Positions 33,962 through 42,767 of a stretch of DNA of 64,000 bases are shown here, piece by piece; position 1 is the stretch's first letter; every line of letters starts with the position of its first letter. Source of the DNA: Cytobacillus suaedae (lineage in GTDB: Bacteria; Bacillota; Bacilli; Bacillales; Bacillaceae_L); assembly GCA_014960805.1 (NCBI GenBank), contig CP063163.1, positions 1,692,001 through 1,756,000 on the forward strand, read 5' to 3'. Under the pieces are notes generated by a model. The model was not told the DNA's origin. It saw nothing but the letters and a program-made list of their open reading frames with translations, and searched no databases. A program made the translations under genes and the position numbers.

Positions 33962-34015
33962 TTGACATGAAACCAAATGGTTCTATATAATATTAAAAGT
34001 GAAACCATTTGGTTT
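33962..34015 (+). promoter_or_regulatory. Promoter with two ArsR-type operators
   Basis: TTGACA (33962-33967) and TATAAT (33986-33991) are 18 bp apart. AACCAaaTGGTT (33971-33982) sits in the spacer and AAACCAttTGGTTT (34002-34015) just past the start site. Both dyads share the half-site AACCA, fitting repression by the ArsR-family gene of this operon. Confidence 0.72.
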
Positions 34016-34042
34016 TATATTTAAAAGAAAGAAGGTATTGAA

Positions 34043-34459
34043 ATGCCAACTGTACAAGATATAAAACAAACTATAACATTTAATGCGCCTATCCAAAAAG
34101 TATGGGACAAAGTATCAACTTCAGAAGGAATTGCTGCTTGGTTTATGCCAAATGATTTTGAGGCAAAAGTAGGTCACGAGTTTCATTTGCAATCTCCGTT
34201 TGGTCCGTCACCTTGTAAAGTATTAGAAATTGAACCACCTAATCGTTTATCATTCACTTGGGATACAGATGGATGGATTGTTGAATTCATTTTAAAAGAT
34301 TTAGGGGATAAGACTGAGTTTACGCTAATCCATAGTGGTTGGAGAGACTCTGAAGAAATTGTTGGAAAGGCCAACGAAAAAGCTTCTGTTATACGTGATC
34401 GTATGAACCAAGGTTGGACAAGCATTATTGAAAATCTTGGTAAGGCAGTGGAGGCTTAG
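34043..34459 (+). CDS. SRPBCC (AHSA1-type) domain protein
   Basis: 138 aa. START/Bet v1-like small-molecule-binding fold: [28 protein letters not shown] at the N-terminus and [10 protein letters not shown], the AHSA1-group pattern. Ligand unknown. The next gene begins on the base after its stop codon, so the two are translationally coupled; ArsR/AHSA1 gene pairs of this form are common in Firmicutes. Confidence 0.83.
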   Translation: MPTVQDIKQTITFNAPIQKVWDKVSTSEGIAAWFMPNDFEAKVGHEFHLQSPFGPSPCKVLEIEPPNRLSFTWDTDGWIVEFILKDLGDKTEFTLIHSGWRDSEEIVGKANEKASVIRDRMNQGWTSIIENLGKAVEA

Positions 34460-34816
34460 GTGTCCCAGCCTGCGCATAAGCATGATGTTTTCCAAGCAAT
34501 TGCAGACCCTACTCGTAGAGAAGTATTAAAATTATTAGCAGAAAAAGAGCTGCCTATTTCTGAGATTACCTCACATTTCCCAATGAGCCGAACAGCGATT
34601 GCAAAGCATTTGAATATTCTTTCAGAGGCTGAACTAGTTAGCGGGCGAAAGGTTGGAAGAGAGAAAAGATACAGGCTACACCCTGAATCCTTTTCCGAGT
34701 TAAAGGATTGGTTGTCCTATTTCGAACAATACTGTTCGAATAAACTTTCAATGCTTAAGCATCTTGTGGAGGAAGAAGATGATAGTAAGCTTAAAATTGT
34801 GAAGAAAAAAGATTAA
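34460..34816 (+). CDS. ArsR-family (HTH_20) transcriptional regulator
   Basis: 118 aa. Winged helix: FQAIADPTRREVLKLLAEKELPISEITSHFPMSRTAIAKHLNILSEAELV, with no obvious metal-site cysteines, as in the SdpR-like non-metal ArsR group. GTG start immediately after the SRPBCC stop. Probably represses its own operon through the two AACCA dyads at 33971 and 34002. Confidence 0.85.
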   Translation: MSQPAHKHDVFQAIADPTRREVLKLLAEKELPISEITSHFPMSRTAIAKHLNILSEAELVSGRKVGREKRYRLHPESFSELKDWLSYFEQYCSNKLSMLKHLVEEEDDSKLKIVKKKD

Positions 34817-34831
34817 GAAAATAGTGTCAGT

Positions 34832-34863
34832 TGCAGGGCCGATATATATTGGTCCTTTTTTCT
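34832..34863 (+). terminator. Terminator of the SRPBCC-ArsR operon
   Basis: GGGCCGATAT pairs with ATATTGGTCC (wobbles), followed by six T. Confidence 0.78.
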
Positions 34864-35000
34864 TTACCTATAATTTGAATAAAACGTTTCAATTAATTAA
34901 AAACTAAATAAATGATAGTAGATCCCCTCGTGTAGAAGGGGCTTATTTATTATATCGTTGTGAAGGTATTTACATCGAGGATTACTAATTGGAGCTGGTA

Positions 35001-36326
35001 ATGGTGAGTATTGAATTAATCATTCTTTTGATTTTAATAATACTGAATGCTTTCTTTGCTGCATCAGAGATTGCCCTAATCTCTTTAAATGATAATAAAG
35101 TAAAATTGATGGCGGATAGTGGAGATAAAAAAGCACAAATGCTCTATAACCTTCTGGATGAACCTAGCCGGTTTTTAGCTACGATTCAAATTGGGATCAC
35201 TCTTGCAGGGTTTCTAGCGAGTGCGTTTGCAGCGGGTAGCTTTGCGGGGGAGTTAACAGAACTCCTTATTGCACTTGGTGTACCCATTCCTATACGAATA
35301 CTTGATACGCTTTCGGTGTTTATTGTGACTCTTATTTTATCTTATTTTACATTAGTACTAGGAGAGCTCGTTCCAAAACGCCTAGCTTTACAAAAAGCAG
35401 AAGCTATATCAATGTTTGCAGTTGCTCCATTAACTTATCTTTCAAAAATTGTTTCACCATTTGTAAAGCTATTAACTTTTTCAACGAATATAATTGTCCG
35501 TCTATTTGGAGTAGACCCTAATGCGGAGGATGAAAATGTAACAGAAGAGGAAATTCGTATGATGGTGGATGTCGGAAAAGAGAGAGGGACAATACAGGAA
35601 GCCGAGAAAATAATGATTAATAATATTTTCGAATTTGATAACAAAACGGTTTCTGACATCATGACACATCGGACAAACATTGTCGCCATTCCCATACAAT
35701 ATACGCTCAAGGAAACGACTAGGTTAGTTTTAGATGAGAGATACACCAGGTTTCCAGTTTATGAAGAGAACATAGATAACATTATCGGTGTTTTGCATTC
35801 CAAGGATTTAATTCAATTTATCGAGAACTGTGAGGAAGAGCGATTTAATATTAGAGAGCTTTTAAGGGACCCCTATTTTGTTCTTGAATCGAAACAAATC
35901 GACGACCTTTTAAAAGAAATGCAGGAATTCAATATTCACATGGCTATTGCAGTTGATGAATATGGAGGCACAGATGGTATTATTACAATAGAAGATATTA
36001 TTGAGGAAATCGTAGGTAATATTTTCGACGAATATGATGAAAATGAAGAGGATAAAAATGAAATCGTTGAGCTTGGTAATGGCCAATATCTAATAGCAGG
36101 AAGTGCCAACCTATATACAGTTGAAGAAATAGTGAAAATGGACTTGCCAACAGATGAATTCGACACAATAAGTGGCTTTGTGATTGGTCAAATCGGCTAT
36201 ATTCCTTCGGCTCATGATTTACCTATAGTTGAATATCAAAACATCATTTTTTCAATTGAAGAAATGAGTGATAAACGTATAATGAAAGTTAAGATAACGG
36301 TTAAGGAAAATGAAGTAAATAACTAA
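35001..36326 (+). CDS. HlyC/CorC-family membrane protein (CNNM + CBS domains)
   Basis: 441 aa from the ATG at 35001, 6 nt after GGAG (TTG at 34989 is upstream). Domain order: four-helix CNNM/DUF21 membrane domain (about 1-190, LAGFLASAFAAGSFAG and VLGELVPKRLALQKAE), two CBS domains (about 215-335, MTHRTNIVAIP and FNIHMAIAVDEYGGTDGIITIEDI), and the C-terminal transporter-associated (CorC_HlyC) domain. Family members move or regulate Mg2+ and protect against cobalt. A stem-loop-bearing leader lies upstream at 34905. Confidence 0.88.
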   Translation: MVSIELIILLILIILNAFFAASEIALISLNDNKVKLMADSGDKKAQMLYNLLDEPSRFLATIQIGITLAGFLASAFAAGSFAGELTELLIALGVPIPIRILDTLSVFIVTLILSYFTLVLGELVPKRLALQKAEAISMFAVAPLTYLSKIVSPFVKLLTFSTNIIVRLFGVDPNAEDENVTEEEIRMMVDVGKERGTIQEAEKIMINNIFEFDNKTVSDIMTHRTNIVAIPIQYTLKETTRLVLDERYTRFPVYEENIDNIIGVLHSKDLIQFIENCEEERFNIRELLRDPYFVLESKQIDDLLKEMQEFNIHMAIAVDEYGGTDGIITIEDIIEEIVGNIFDEYDENEEDKNEIVELGNGQYLIAGSANLYTVEEIVKMDLPTDEFDTISGFVIGQIGYIPSAHDLPIVEYQNIIFSIEEMSDKRIMKVKITVKENEVNN

Positions 36327-36329
36327 AAC

Positions 36330-36360
36330 AAGCAAAAACGTAGAATCTTCGTTTTTGCTT
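36330..36360. terminator. Bidirectional terminator between convergent genes
   Basis: AAGCAAAAACG (36330-36340) pairs perfectly with CGTTTTTGCTT (36350-36360). Confidence 0.82.
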
Positions 36361-36369
36361 AGTTTTTGT

Positions 36370-37599
36370 CTAATTCGACAATTCGTTCGTTTCTCTAAAA
36401 AAGATCGCTCTAGATGGCCTATATACTAGTAAGATTAAAGCTAAGCTAACAACCATGTTAAGTACTGAGGCGATGATAATAGTATATCGTAGTTCTAGAA
36501 TCTCTCCAGTAAAACCAATTAACAAGATAAATGCAATTTGAAGGAAACTTTGGAATGTCCCAAACACACTTAAGATCCGCCCCATCATATCGGTTGGTAC
36601 GTTATTTTGAACAAACGTCATGAAACCAGTGTTATAGAAAGCATTAAAGTAACCTAGTATGATAAAACCAACTGCGACAGATGTGAAAGAGAACGAAAAA
36701 GCGTAAATAAGATACCCAATAGCAACCATTAAATAACCAATTCCGATTAACTGCTGGATGGAGAGTCTCTTTGAAAAAACTGACACAGTCAAAGCGCCTA
36801 TTATATGGCCTATTCCTGTAATACTTATTAAATACCCAAATTCTGCTTCTGATAGCCCAAGTACCTTTTGGGTGAAGACAACCTCCTGAGCATCCATCCC
36901 TAAAGCAATGACCATTATAAACTGGGCAATCGCATAGATCATTACAATATACTTACTGTCTTTACTAAAGACTAGAACATGTCGCCAATCCTGTTTAAGA
37001 TTAGTGAGGCTTAAAACATTTCCTTGTGAAATACTATTGTTCTTTTCTAGATTTGGTAAGAGTAATAAGATGATTGCTGAAATAATAAATGTAACTGAAT
37101 TAATCCAGATAGCAACTTTCGCAGAGCTAATAATTAATAAAATACCAGCAATCGCGGGACCCATTAAAAACGCACCGGATGTTACTAAACTACGAAATGA
37201 ATTAAATTTCTTCCGCTGCTCCTGAGGGATTAGTTTGGTAATATAGGTCATTGATGTAGGCTCAAAAAATGCTTTTGCGATAGAAAGAAAAAATAGACAA
37301 GCATAGATAAGCCATATGGATGTTAAAAAAGGTATAACGGCTACTAAAAGTGCACGAAATATGTCTGATGCAATCATTAGATTTCGCTTGTTCATTCGAT
37401 CAATGACGCTCCCTGACCAAAATTTAGTCAGTATGGAAGCAATTGGCCCCATGATCCATAAGCCGGCTACCGCCGCAGCAGAATTGGTGATTTGCAAGAC
37501 CAGGATATTAATAGCAACAAGGTAAATGAAATCACCAAAGGTTGATGTTCCTATTCCGAATAAAAGTAGTAATGAATTCTTTTTTGATGTCTTACTCAA
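36370..37599 (-). CDS. MFS transporter
   Basis: 409-aa major facilitator with about 12 membrane segments. Motif-A-like loops are WSGSVIDRMNKRNLMIASD (about 61-79) and, in the second half, VSVFSKRLSIQQLIGIG. It resembles the enterobactin/multidrug-exporter (MFS_3) group. The start overlaps the stop of the Nudix gene by 8 bp, so the two are translationally coupled. Substrate unknown. Confidence 0.85.
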   Translation of the reverse strand: MSKTSKKNSLLLLFGIGTSTFGDFIYLVAINILVLQITNSAAAVAGLWIMGPIASILTKFWSGSVIDRMNKRNLMIASDIFRALLVAVIPFLTSIWLIYACLFFLSIAKAFFEPTSMTYITKLIPQEQRKKFNSFRSLVTSGAFLMGPAIAGILLIISSAKVAIWINSVTFIISAIILLLLPNLEKNNSISQGNVLSLTNLKQDWRHVLVFSKDSKYIVMIYAIAQFIMVIALGMDAQEVVFTQKVLGLSEAEFGYLISITGIGHIIGALTVSVFSKRLSIQQLIGIGYLMVAIGYLIYAFSFSFTSVAVGFIILGYFNAFYNTGFMTFVQNNVPTDMMGRILSVFGTFQSFLQIAFILLIGFTGEILELRYTIIIASVLNMVVSLALILLVYRPSRAIFFRETNELSN

Positions 37600-38098
37600 C
37601 CAAACAACTCCCTTGTTTCATGGCTTCCTTTAAAATGAGTGAACTAAGCTCGTGATCATCTATCACATATGGAAGTTCCTCTGGTTCGACCCATATTCTT
37701 GAAGTTGCTTCATTTTCTCGTTTAAAAGAAAGACACTCAGTTATATCCATTCGATAAAATAATTGATAGCCAATGAGAGGATACTTCCCCCCTGAATCAA
37801 AATGTGGGTTTTCTTCATGACTTACTTCAATCATTCCTATGTATTTGTGAGTCCCTTTAACATAGCCCTCTTCATATACTTCTCGATGGAGAGCGGCTTC
37901 AGGTGTTTCATTGTCTTCTATATGGCCACCTGGGGTGTTAAAGCCTCTTCCTTTTATATGTACAAGTAATATTTTGTCTTTATAAAAGCAATATCCATGG
38001 ACACTTGTCACTTTCTCAAGAGGAGGAAGTTCTGTAGAAGGATACCATGTTAGCTTTATATAGTGCTCATCCCAATTCACATAGATTGTCTTTGTCAT
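37592..38098 (-). CDS. Nudix hydrolase
   Basis: 168 aa from the ATG at 38098, 6 nt after AAAGGATG. The Nudix box is present: GGHIEDNETPEAALHREVYEEG (about 64-85). N-terminal W-rich segment of unknown role. Upstream partner of the MFS gene (8-bp overlap); the pair may handle the same compound, but this is only positional. A hairpin lies upstream of the transcript end of the next gene. Confidence 0.83.
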   Translation of the reverse strand: MTKTIYVNWDEHYIKLTWYPSTELPPLEKVTSVHGYCFYKDKILLVHIKGRGFNTPGGHIEDNETPEAALHREVYEEGYVKGTHKYIGMIEVSHEENPHFDSGGKYPLIGYQLFYRMDITECLSFKRENEATSRIWVEPEELPYVIDDHELSSLILKEAMKQGSCLVE

Positions 38099-38177
38099 AG
38101 GATTCATCCTTTTCAAATAAACTTATGACTTGATTATACCAAATTATGGAGAGTGAATAGGGGGTTTTTTCATGAAA

Positions 38178-38207
38178 GAAGGTTACCTGAGAGAGTAGGT
38201 AACCTTC
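38178..38207. terminator. Hairpin downstream of tyrosine phosphatase gene
   Basis: GAAGGTTACCT pairs perfectly with AGGTAACCTTC; T-runs on both sides are short or distant (TTTTTT at 38165). Confidence 0.65.
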
Positions 38208-38216
38208 AAGCTCAAC

Positions 38217-38996
38217 TTAATCTAACATTAAGTCTCTAATATTTTGGAGAGTTCTCTCTTCAATCTTACAGCCTTCTATTAAAAATCCCTCAACTGAACC
38301 AAATTGTTTCAACATATAGTCATGTGTATCGTGTAAATAATCTGCTTTCACAATAAGTACTGGTTTAATTCTCTCTCGTGGAATTTGAAATAAACTCATC
38401 CATCTTATAAATCTTTCAATCTTTTTCATTCTTGGTTCAATTAAGTCATTAGAACGTAAATACTCCTGCATGACTGTTTCAAATGAAACACCACACGTCA
38501 ATTGAATCAAAGCTGAAAGGAGTCCTGTACGATCTTTACCTCCTGTACAGTGAATCAAAGCTGGCAAATTACGAGATTGTGAGATAAGAGTTAGCGTTTG
38601 ATTTATTTCTGCGACTCTTTCAGTAGCCATGCTTTGATAAAATTCCTTTATTAAAACTTCAAAGTCAAGATCTTTTGATTTGCCGGTTAAAAACTTAAAG
38701 AATTCAACTTTTGAAAAATCCTGGCTATCATGGTAGATCGGGATGTGGGTTTGTTGTAAATCTTGAGTATGTGGGACTCGATCTGGCTTTGATTTTCTTT
38801 CATTTTCAGTACGAAGATCAATGATTAATCTTAAGTTATGTGATTCCAATGTAGTGAGGTCTTTTCGTGTTAATCGGGATAATTCATCTGATCTGTAAAG
38901 TACGCCAGATTTCATGTACCGACCATCTGTTGTTTTTAACCCGCCGATGTCTCGAAAATTATATAACTTATCAAATTTAGTTGTAGTAGTTTTCAT
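38217..38996 (-). CDS. Tyrosine-protein phosphatase (dual-specificity-like, Y_phosphatase3)
   Basis: 259 aa from the ATG at 38996 behind AAAGGAT. The P-loop is HCTGGKDRTG (H149, C150 nucleophile, R156); the N-terminal NFRDIGGL (13-20) and the general-acid region DLRTENERKSKPDR belong to the same family as bacterial LipA/IphP-type phosphatases. No signal peptide, so cytosolic. Substrate unknown. Confidence 0.87.
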   Translation of the reverse strand: MKTTTTKFDKLYNFRDIGGLKTTDGRYMKSGVLYRSDELSRLTRKDLTTLESHNLRLIIDLRTENERKSKPDRVPHTQDLQQTHIPIYHDSQDFSKVEFFKFLTGKSKDLDFEVLIKEFYQSMATERVAEINQTLTLISQSRNLPALIHCTGGKDRTGLLSALIQLTCGVSFETVMQEYLRSNDLIEPRMKKIERFIRWMSLFQIPRERIKPVLIVKADYLHDTHDYMLKQFGSVEGFLIEGCKIEERTLQNIRDLMLD

Positions 38997-39186
38997 ATTA
39001 TATCCTTTCACTATGTGTAATGCATCTCCACAAATTGTTTATTTAGTAAATAATCTTTTTTCATTATTCACCCCACCTTTCTGATAGATTAGCCTCATGG
39101 CACGTTACTATTATACATGGGAGATTTTGTTAGTAAAAGGAAATGGTTTTGTAGGTTACTGGACAGAACAGGCCTTAGACATCTTA

Positions 39187-39302
39187 GACATGTATTTAGC
39201 GTATTTAGACATGTATTTTGTTAGAGTGGACATGTATCTTGTCAAAGTTCAAATGTATTTTATTGAAACGGACATGTAAATCACTAAACTAGACACGTAT
39301 TA
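39187..39302. repeat. 21-bp tandem repeat (GACATGTA-type)
   Basis: Five complete 21-bp units starting at 39187, 39208, 39229, 39250 and 39271, and a partial sixth, each opening with GACATGTA or a variant and ending AT-rich. The palindromic core ACATGT recurs once per unit. It fills much of the gene-free gap 38997-39395; the 60-codon reading frame across it is a by-product of the repeat. Confidence 0.8.
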
Positions 39303-39344
39303 CCATTTTATTGGAAAAGTTCATCGGAAAACTAGTAGAGACAC

Positions 39345-39380
39345 AAAAAAACTGGCACGAGTTATCACCAGTGCCAGCTT
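39345..39380 (-). terminator. Terminator of ppaC
   Basis: On the minus strand CTGGCAC pairs with GTGCCAG, then seven T. Confidence 0.85.
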
Positions 39381-39395
39381 TTACCCTATATATGC

Positions 39396-40328
39396 TTATC
39401 GTCTAGCTAATGTTTCAGTTAAAACCGGTACGATTTGCTTTTTACGTGATACAACACCTTTTAATAAGGCTGTGTTGTTATCTAGTTTAACGTTGTATGC
39501 TTCTTCAACAGCATCAGCCTGCTTACCAAGTGCAAGACCTACTGAATCATTATTTAGGATATCAGTAACTACAAAGAAGAATAAATCTAAGTTTTTAGCT
39601 GCGATAACCGCATTTAGTGCATCTTCAATCTCACCTTGACGAGCAAGAACTTCTTTTGTATCAACTGCATTTACTTGTGCGATTTCCACTTTATAGCTAC
39701 CCATTTGGAACTCTTTTGCATCAAGAGTAATTAATTGAGCAATTGTTTTATCGCTTAAGTCTGCACCAGCTTTTAGCATATCAAGACCATAACTATCTGC
39801 ATCTACACCAGCAATCTCAGCTAGTTCACGAGCTGCAGCGACGTCTTGCTCAGTGCATGTAGGTGATTTGAAAAGTAACGAGTCAGAAATGATTGCAGAA
39901 AGCATTAAACCTGCAATGTTCTTTTCAATTGCTACACCATTTTCTTTATATAGTTTATTCAAGATTGTTGCTGTACAACCAACTGGTTCACAACGATAGT
40001 ATAAAGGATCACTCGTCTCAAAGTTAGCGATACGATGGTGATCTATTACTTCTAATACCGTCACTTCTTCAATGCCATCTGCACTTTGTTGACGCTCGTT
40101 GTGGTCAACTAAGATAACTTTTTTAGCTTCAGTTGCAACAGAGCTAATTAAACGAGGAGCTTCTGCTTTGAATGTATCTAAAGCAAATTGAGTTTCCCCA
40201 TTAACTTCTCCTAATCTAACTGGCTCAACATCCATGCCAAGTTTCGTTTTTAAATCTGCATAGGCAATCGCAGAACAAATTGTGTCAGTATCAGGGTTCT
40301 TATGACCGAAAATAAGTACTTTTTCCAT
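39396..40328 (-). CDS. ppaC: Manganese-dependent inorganic pyrophosphatase
   Basis: 310 aa from the ATG at 40328 (AAAGGAG, 7 nt), the length of B. subtilis PpaC. Family II (DHH) pyrophosphatase: H9, D13 and D15 in [10 protein letters not shown]75 in LVDHNE, and H98-H99 with D97 in IDHHR are the Mn ligands. The C-terminal DHHA2 domain has SRKKQ (about 291-295), the substrate-binding motif. Hydrolyses pyrophosphate from biosynthesis. Cytosolic, monocistronic. Confidence 0.95.
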   Translation of the reverse strand: MEKVLIFGHKNPDTDTICSAIAYADLKTKLGMDVEPVRLGEVNGETQFALDTFKAEAPRLISSVATEAKKVILVDHNERQQSADGIEEVTVLEVIDHHRIANFETSDPLYYRCEPVGCTATILNKLYKENGVAIEKNIAGLMLSAIISDSLLFKSPTCTEQDVAAARELAEIAGVDADSYGLDMLKAGADLSDKTIAQLITLDAKEFQMGSYKVEIAQVNAVDTKEVLARQGEIEDALNAVIAAKNLDLFFFVVTDILNNDSVGLALGKQADAVEEAYNVKLDNNTALLKGVVSRKKQIVPVLTETLARR

Positions 40329-40531
40329 ACTCAATCTCCTTTATATATGTAGTTTGTTTGTTATAAGTTTACCATATGTTAGTCGATTAAAAAATGAAAG
40401 ACCACTAATTAGAATATCACAAAATACGTATGTCGTAATCTTCATTTTTTTGCTTTTTTATAAAAAGAGTAAAATCAACTGGAAAAAGAATGGTATAATA
40501 TACGGAAATTGCGAAACCGGAAGTGAATAGT

Positions 40532-40993
40532 ATGATTCGAAAAGCAGTAGGGGCAATAATTTATCAAGAAGATGAAATTCTACTTGTACATAAGGTGAAA
40601 ATGAGCGAGGCAAAATCAGGTCCAGAACACATAGTAGGAGAATGGGATTTCCCGAAAGGTGGAGTCAAACCGTCTGATGTTAATCTTGAAGAAGCACTAC
40701 TCCGTGAATTATATGAAGAAACCGGTTCAAAGGATTATCAAGTCATAAGGCAGTTTGACCAGAAAGTTTGCTTTGAATTTTCTCAGGATATAAAAGAAAA
40801 GATTGGCTATGATTCACAGGAAACAACAATGTTTTATGTTGAATTTCAAGGAGACCGAGTATCGTTACAACCTATTGATGATGAAATTAGTCAGGTCAAA
40901 TTTGTTAAGAGAGACCAGGTCTTAGATGAACTAAGTTATGATGAGACAAAAGAGTATTATAAATTGGTGGTGAACAAAAAATGTTACTCCTAG
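40532..40993 (+). CDS. Nudix hydrolase
   Basis: 153 aa from the ATG at 40532 after CCGGAAGTG. Nudix box: GGVKPSDVNLEEALLRELYEETG (about 45-67), slightly extended relative to the consensus. It opens an apparent operon with a small membrane protein, an anchored protein and a polytopic membrane protein (overlaps of 13 and 4 bp). Substrate unknown. Confidence 0.82.
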   Translation: MIRKAVGAIIYQEDEILLVHKVKMSEAKSGPEHIVGEWDFPKGGVKPSDVNLEEALLRELYEETGSKDYQVIRQFDQKVCFEFSQDIKEKIGYDSQETTMFYVEFQGDRVSLQPIDDEISQVKFVKRDQVLDELSYDETKEYYKLVVNKKCYS

Positions 40994-41139
40994 TTAGTGT
41001 GCTCTTTATTACAATTTTGTTTCTATTAATCTTTCTGTTCAATAAAGTGAGAAAGCTAGAAATACTACTTGAACAGCAGCAGGTAGAACATAATGAAATG
41101 TTCGTTTTATTAAAACAAATCAAGGAGGAGAACCGATGA
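40981..41139 (+). CDS. 52-aa single-span membrane microprotein
   Basis: ATG at 40981 overlaps the Nudix stop by 13 bp; GGTGGTGAAC lies just upstream. The product has one N-terminal span (about 2-23, LLVSVLFITILFLLIFLF) followed by a charged amphipathic helix. Its stop overlaps the next start (ATGA at 41136). Position and tight overlaps on both sides argue for a real coupled gene. Confidence 0.7.
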   Translation: MLLLVSVLFITILFLLIFLFNKVRKLEILLEQQQVEHNEMFVLLKQIKEENR

Positions 41140-42041
41140 AAAAATCCATATTGTATGTTGGATTAGTGATTATACTCCTTAGTTGGGTTGGCAATTATCT
41201 CTATTTTTCTATGAATCAACTAGATAAACCAGTTATGCTCAAACACTATTACCAAAAACATATTGAAGAGGAAACGTTATTTGAATTACATTACTTGATT
41301 AATCGTAATCAAGTGGTAGATATTTCAACTATTCATATTCCTGGATTAGATTATGTTCAAATCATTGATGAAGGCCATCAATACAATACATATCGACATC
41401 ATGAATTAAAAACAGTTTTTGTTAAAATTGACAAACACGTACTTGAGGACAAAATCAAGGACGGATTCGTCATAAATGAAGTTGAGGCGTTCCTAACAAA
41501 TGGGGAACGAGTTATATATGATATTGGAGAAATCACCCTTGGTGAGTGGAAGCGAGGTCCATTTGAATTTCGTGCTGCAGGTGGTTCATCAGATGGCAGC
41601 TCCTTCGACTTTGTGGCTGCAGAAGAAGATCTAACTCTTCATTCGTACGAAGTACCATATCTTGAAAGATTATCAAATGGGTTAACATTGTTTGTAAATC
41701 ATGAGCAAGCTTCCCTTACGCCCATTGCTATAGAGATGAGAAATGGGCATCATCTGCCAGATGATAATCCATCAGAGAAGTTAAAGGATGTTACGGTTGA
41801 CAAATTAGATCAAAACATCTTTCCACTTGAACTAAAAACAGGGGATTTCTTAAATGTAGAGCACCATTTTTCTTTTACTAACATAGATCCAAATCGACAC
41901 CATTATTACTATTTTGAAGTTGAATTTAATGGAGAAACAAAGAATGGAAGTTCCTTTATCCATGGTACGGTTCTTCATTATAATCCGTATTTTAGTGAGT
42001 ACGATATAAAGCAGATAATAAAAGAGGAAAGGGGGAAATAA
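41136..42041 (+). CDS. Membrane-anchored hypothetical protein
   Basis: 301 aa: N-terminal span (about 5-22), then a large extracytoplasmic domain rich in beta strands. It is third in the Nudix operon, overlapping the upstream microprotein stop and ending one base before the next gene. No known domain recognised; the partner polytopic protein and the shared transcript suggest a joint envelope function. CAAGGAGGAG ribosome site. Confidence 0.72.
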   Translation: MKKSILYVGLVIILLSWVGNYLYFSMNQLDKPVMLKHYYQKHIEEETLFELHYLINRNQVVDISTIHIPGLDYVQIIDEGHQYNTYRHHELKTVFVKIDKHVLEDKIKDGFVINEVEAFLTNGERVIYDIGEITLGEWKRGPFEFRAAGGSSDGSSFDFVAAEEDLTLHSYEVPYLERLSNGLTLFVNHEQASLTPIAIEMRNGHHLPDDNPSEKLKDVTVDKLDQNIFPLELKTGDFLNVEHHFSFTNIDPNRHHYYYFEVEFNGETKNGSSFIHGTVLHYNPYFSEYDIKQIIKEERGK

Positions 42042-42042
42042 G

Positions 42043-42645
42043 GTGAATAGTGGTTATAATAGGCTACTTTGGGGATTTCTACTTGTTATACTCGATCTTC
42101 GAATCATGAGCTTTGATGTGTTAATCGATGCAGTTGGTTACTTTATTGTTGTTTCGGGTTTGAATATCTTAAGTGCACAATCAGAATCTTTCAAGAAAGC
42201 ACAAGTTCTTGGTGTAATTCTCGGCATCCTTTCTATTCCCTCGACGATTGATTTTGCAGCGACATTTCCATTAGAACAGGGGATTTTACCGACCAACCTT
42301 TTCATAGGTTCATTGTTTTTCTCTAGCTTTCTTGGCTTTTTACACATTGTTCTCGCATTTTATATTTTTAGAGGAATGAGGGAGATGGCTATACAAGCCA
42401 ATCTTCATGGTACGCCAGAGCGAGTACAAGGAAGAGCGCGTTTTTATATTTTTACGTCCATTATTATTCTTGCAATCATGCCGATTTTCTTGAATTTGAA
42501 TGATGAAGCAGGTATATATGTACTTGTTGCTGTTGCCATTGTATCTTTTATTGTTGAATTATTTTTTATCCTACTTATCAGGGAATTTAGGAATACCTTT
42601 CGAAAATTGGAGAAGGTAACAATTAGTCCAAAAGATGAGGCTTAG
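42043..42645 (+). CDS. Polytopic membrane protein of unknown function
   Basis: 200 aa with about five membrane segments (roughly 8-23, 28-44, 53-68, 79-105, 132-148, 156-178) and a basic cytosolic loop (HGTPERVQGRARF). Last gene of the operon that starts at 40532; starts 1 bp after the previous stop. Family not recognised. Confidence 0.7.
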   Translation: MNSGYNRLLWGFLLVILDLRIMSFDVLIDAVGYFIVVSGLNILSAQSESFKKAQVLGVILGILSIPSTIDFAATFPLEQGILPTNLFIGSLFFSSFLGFLHIVLAFYIFRGMREMAIQANLHGTPERVQGRARFYIFTSIIILAIMPIFLNLNDEAGIYVLVAVAIVSFIVELFFILLIREFRNTFRKLEKVTISPKDEA

Positions 42646-42662
42646 TAGCTTCATCTTTTTTC
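42631..42662 (+). terminator. Terminator of the Nudix/membrane operon
   Basis: AAAGATGA and TCATCTTT pair, with GGC/GCT continuing the stem; the left arm overlaps the stop codon region. T-run follows. Confidence 0.75.
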
Positions 42663-42767
42663 GTTCCAAATAGTGCAATGGTTCTAATTCTTATGTTAGT
42701 CCTCACGTATTACCGCTTAAAAGAGTATACTGCAACATAACATTCTTTTAAGGGTGGTAAATTCTTT

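Noticed and set aside
34837-34990. Known metal riboswitch (M-box, yybP-ykoY, NiCo)
   Set aside because: The leader hairpins do not show the conserved cores of these classes.
39097-39279. A 60-codon frame with repeated DMY(L/F) segments
   Set aside because: It is produced by the 21-bp DNA repeat, has no ribosome site, and the repetition is in the DNA.
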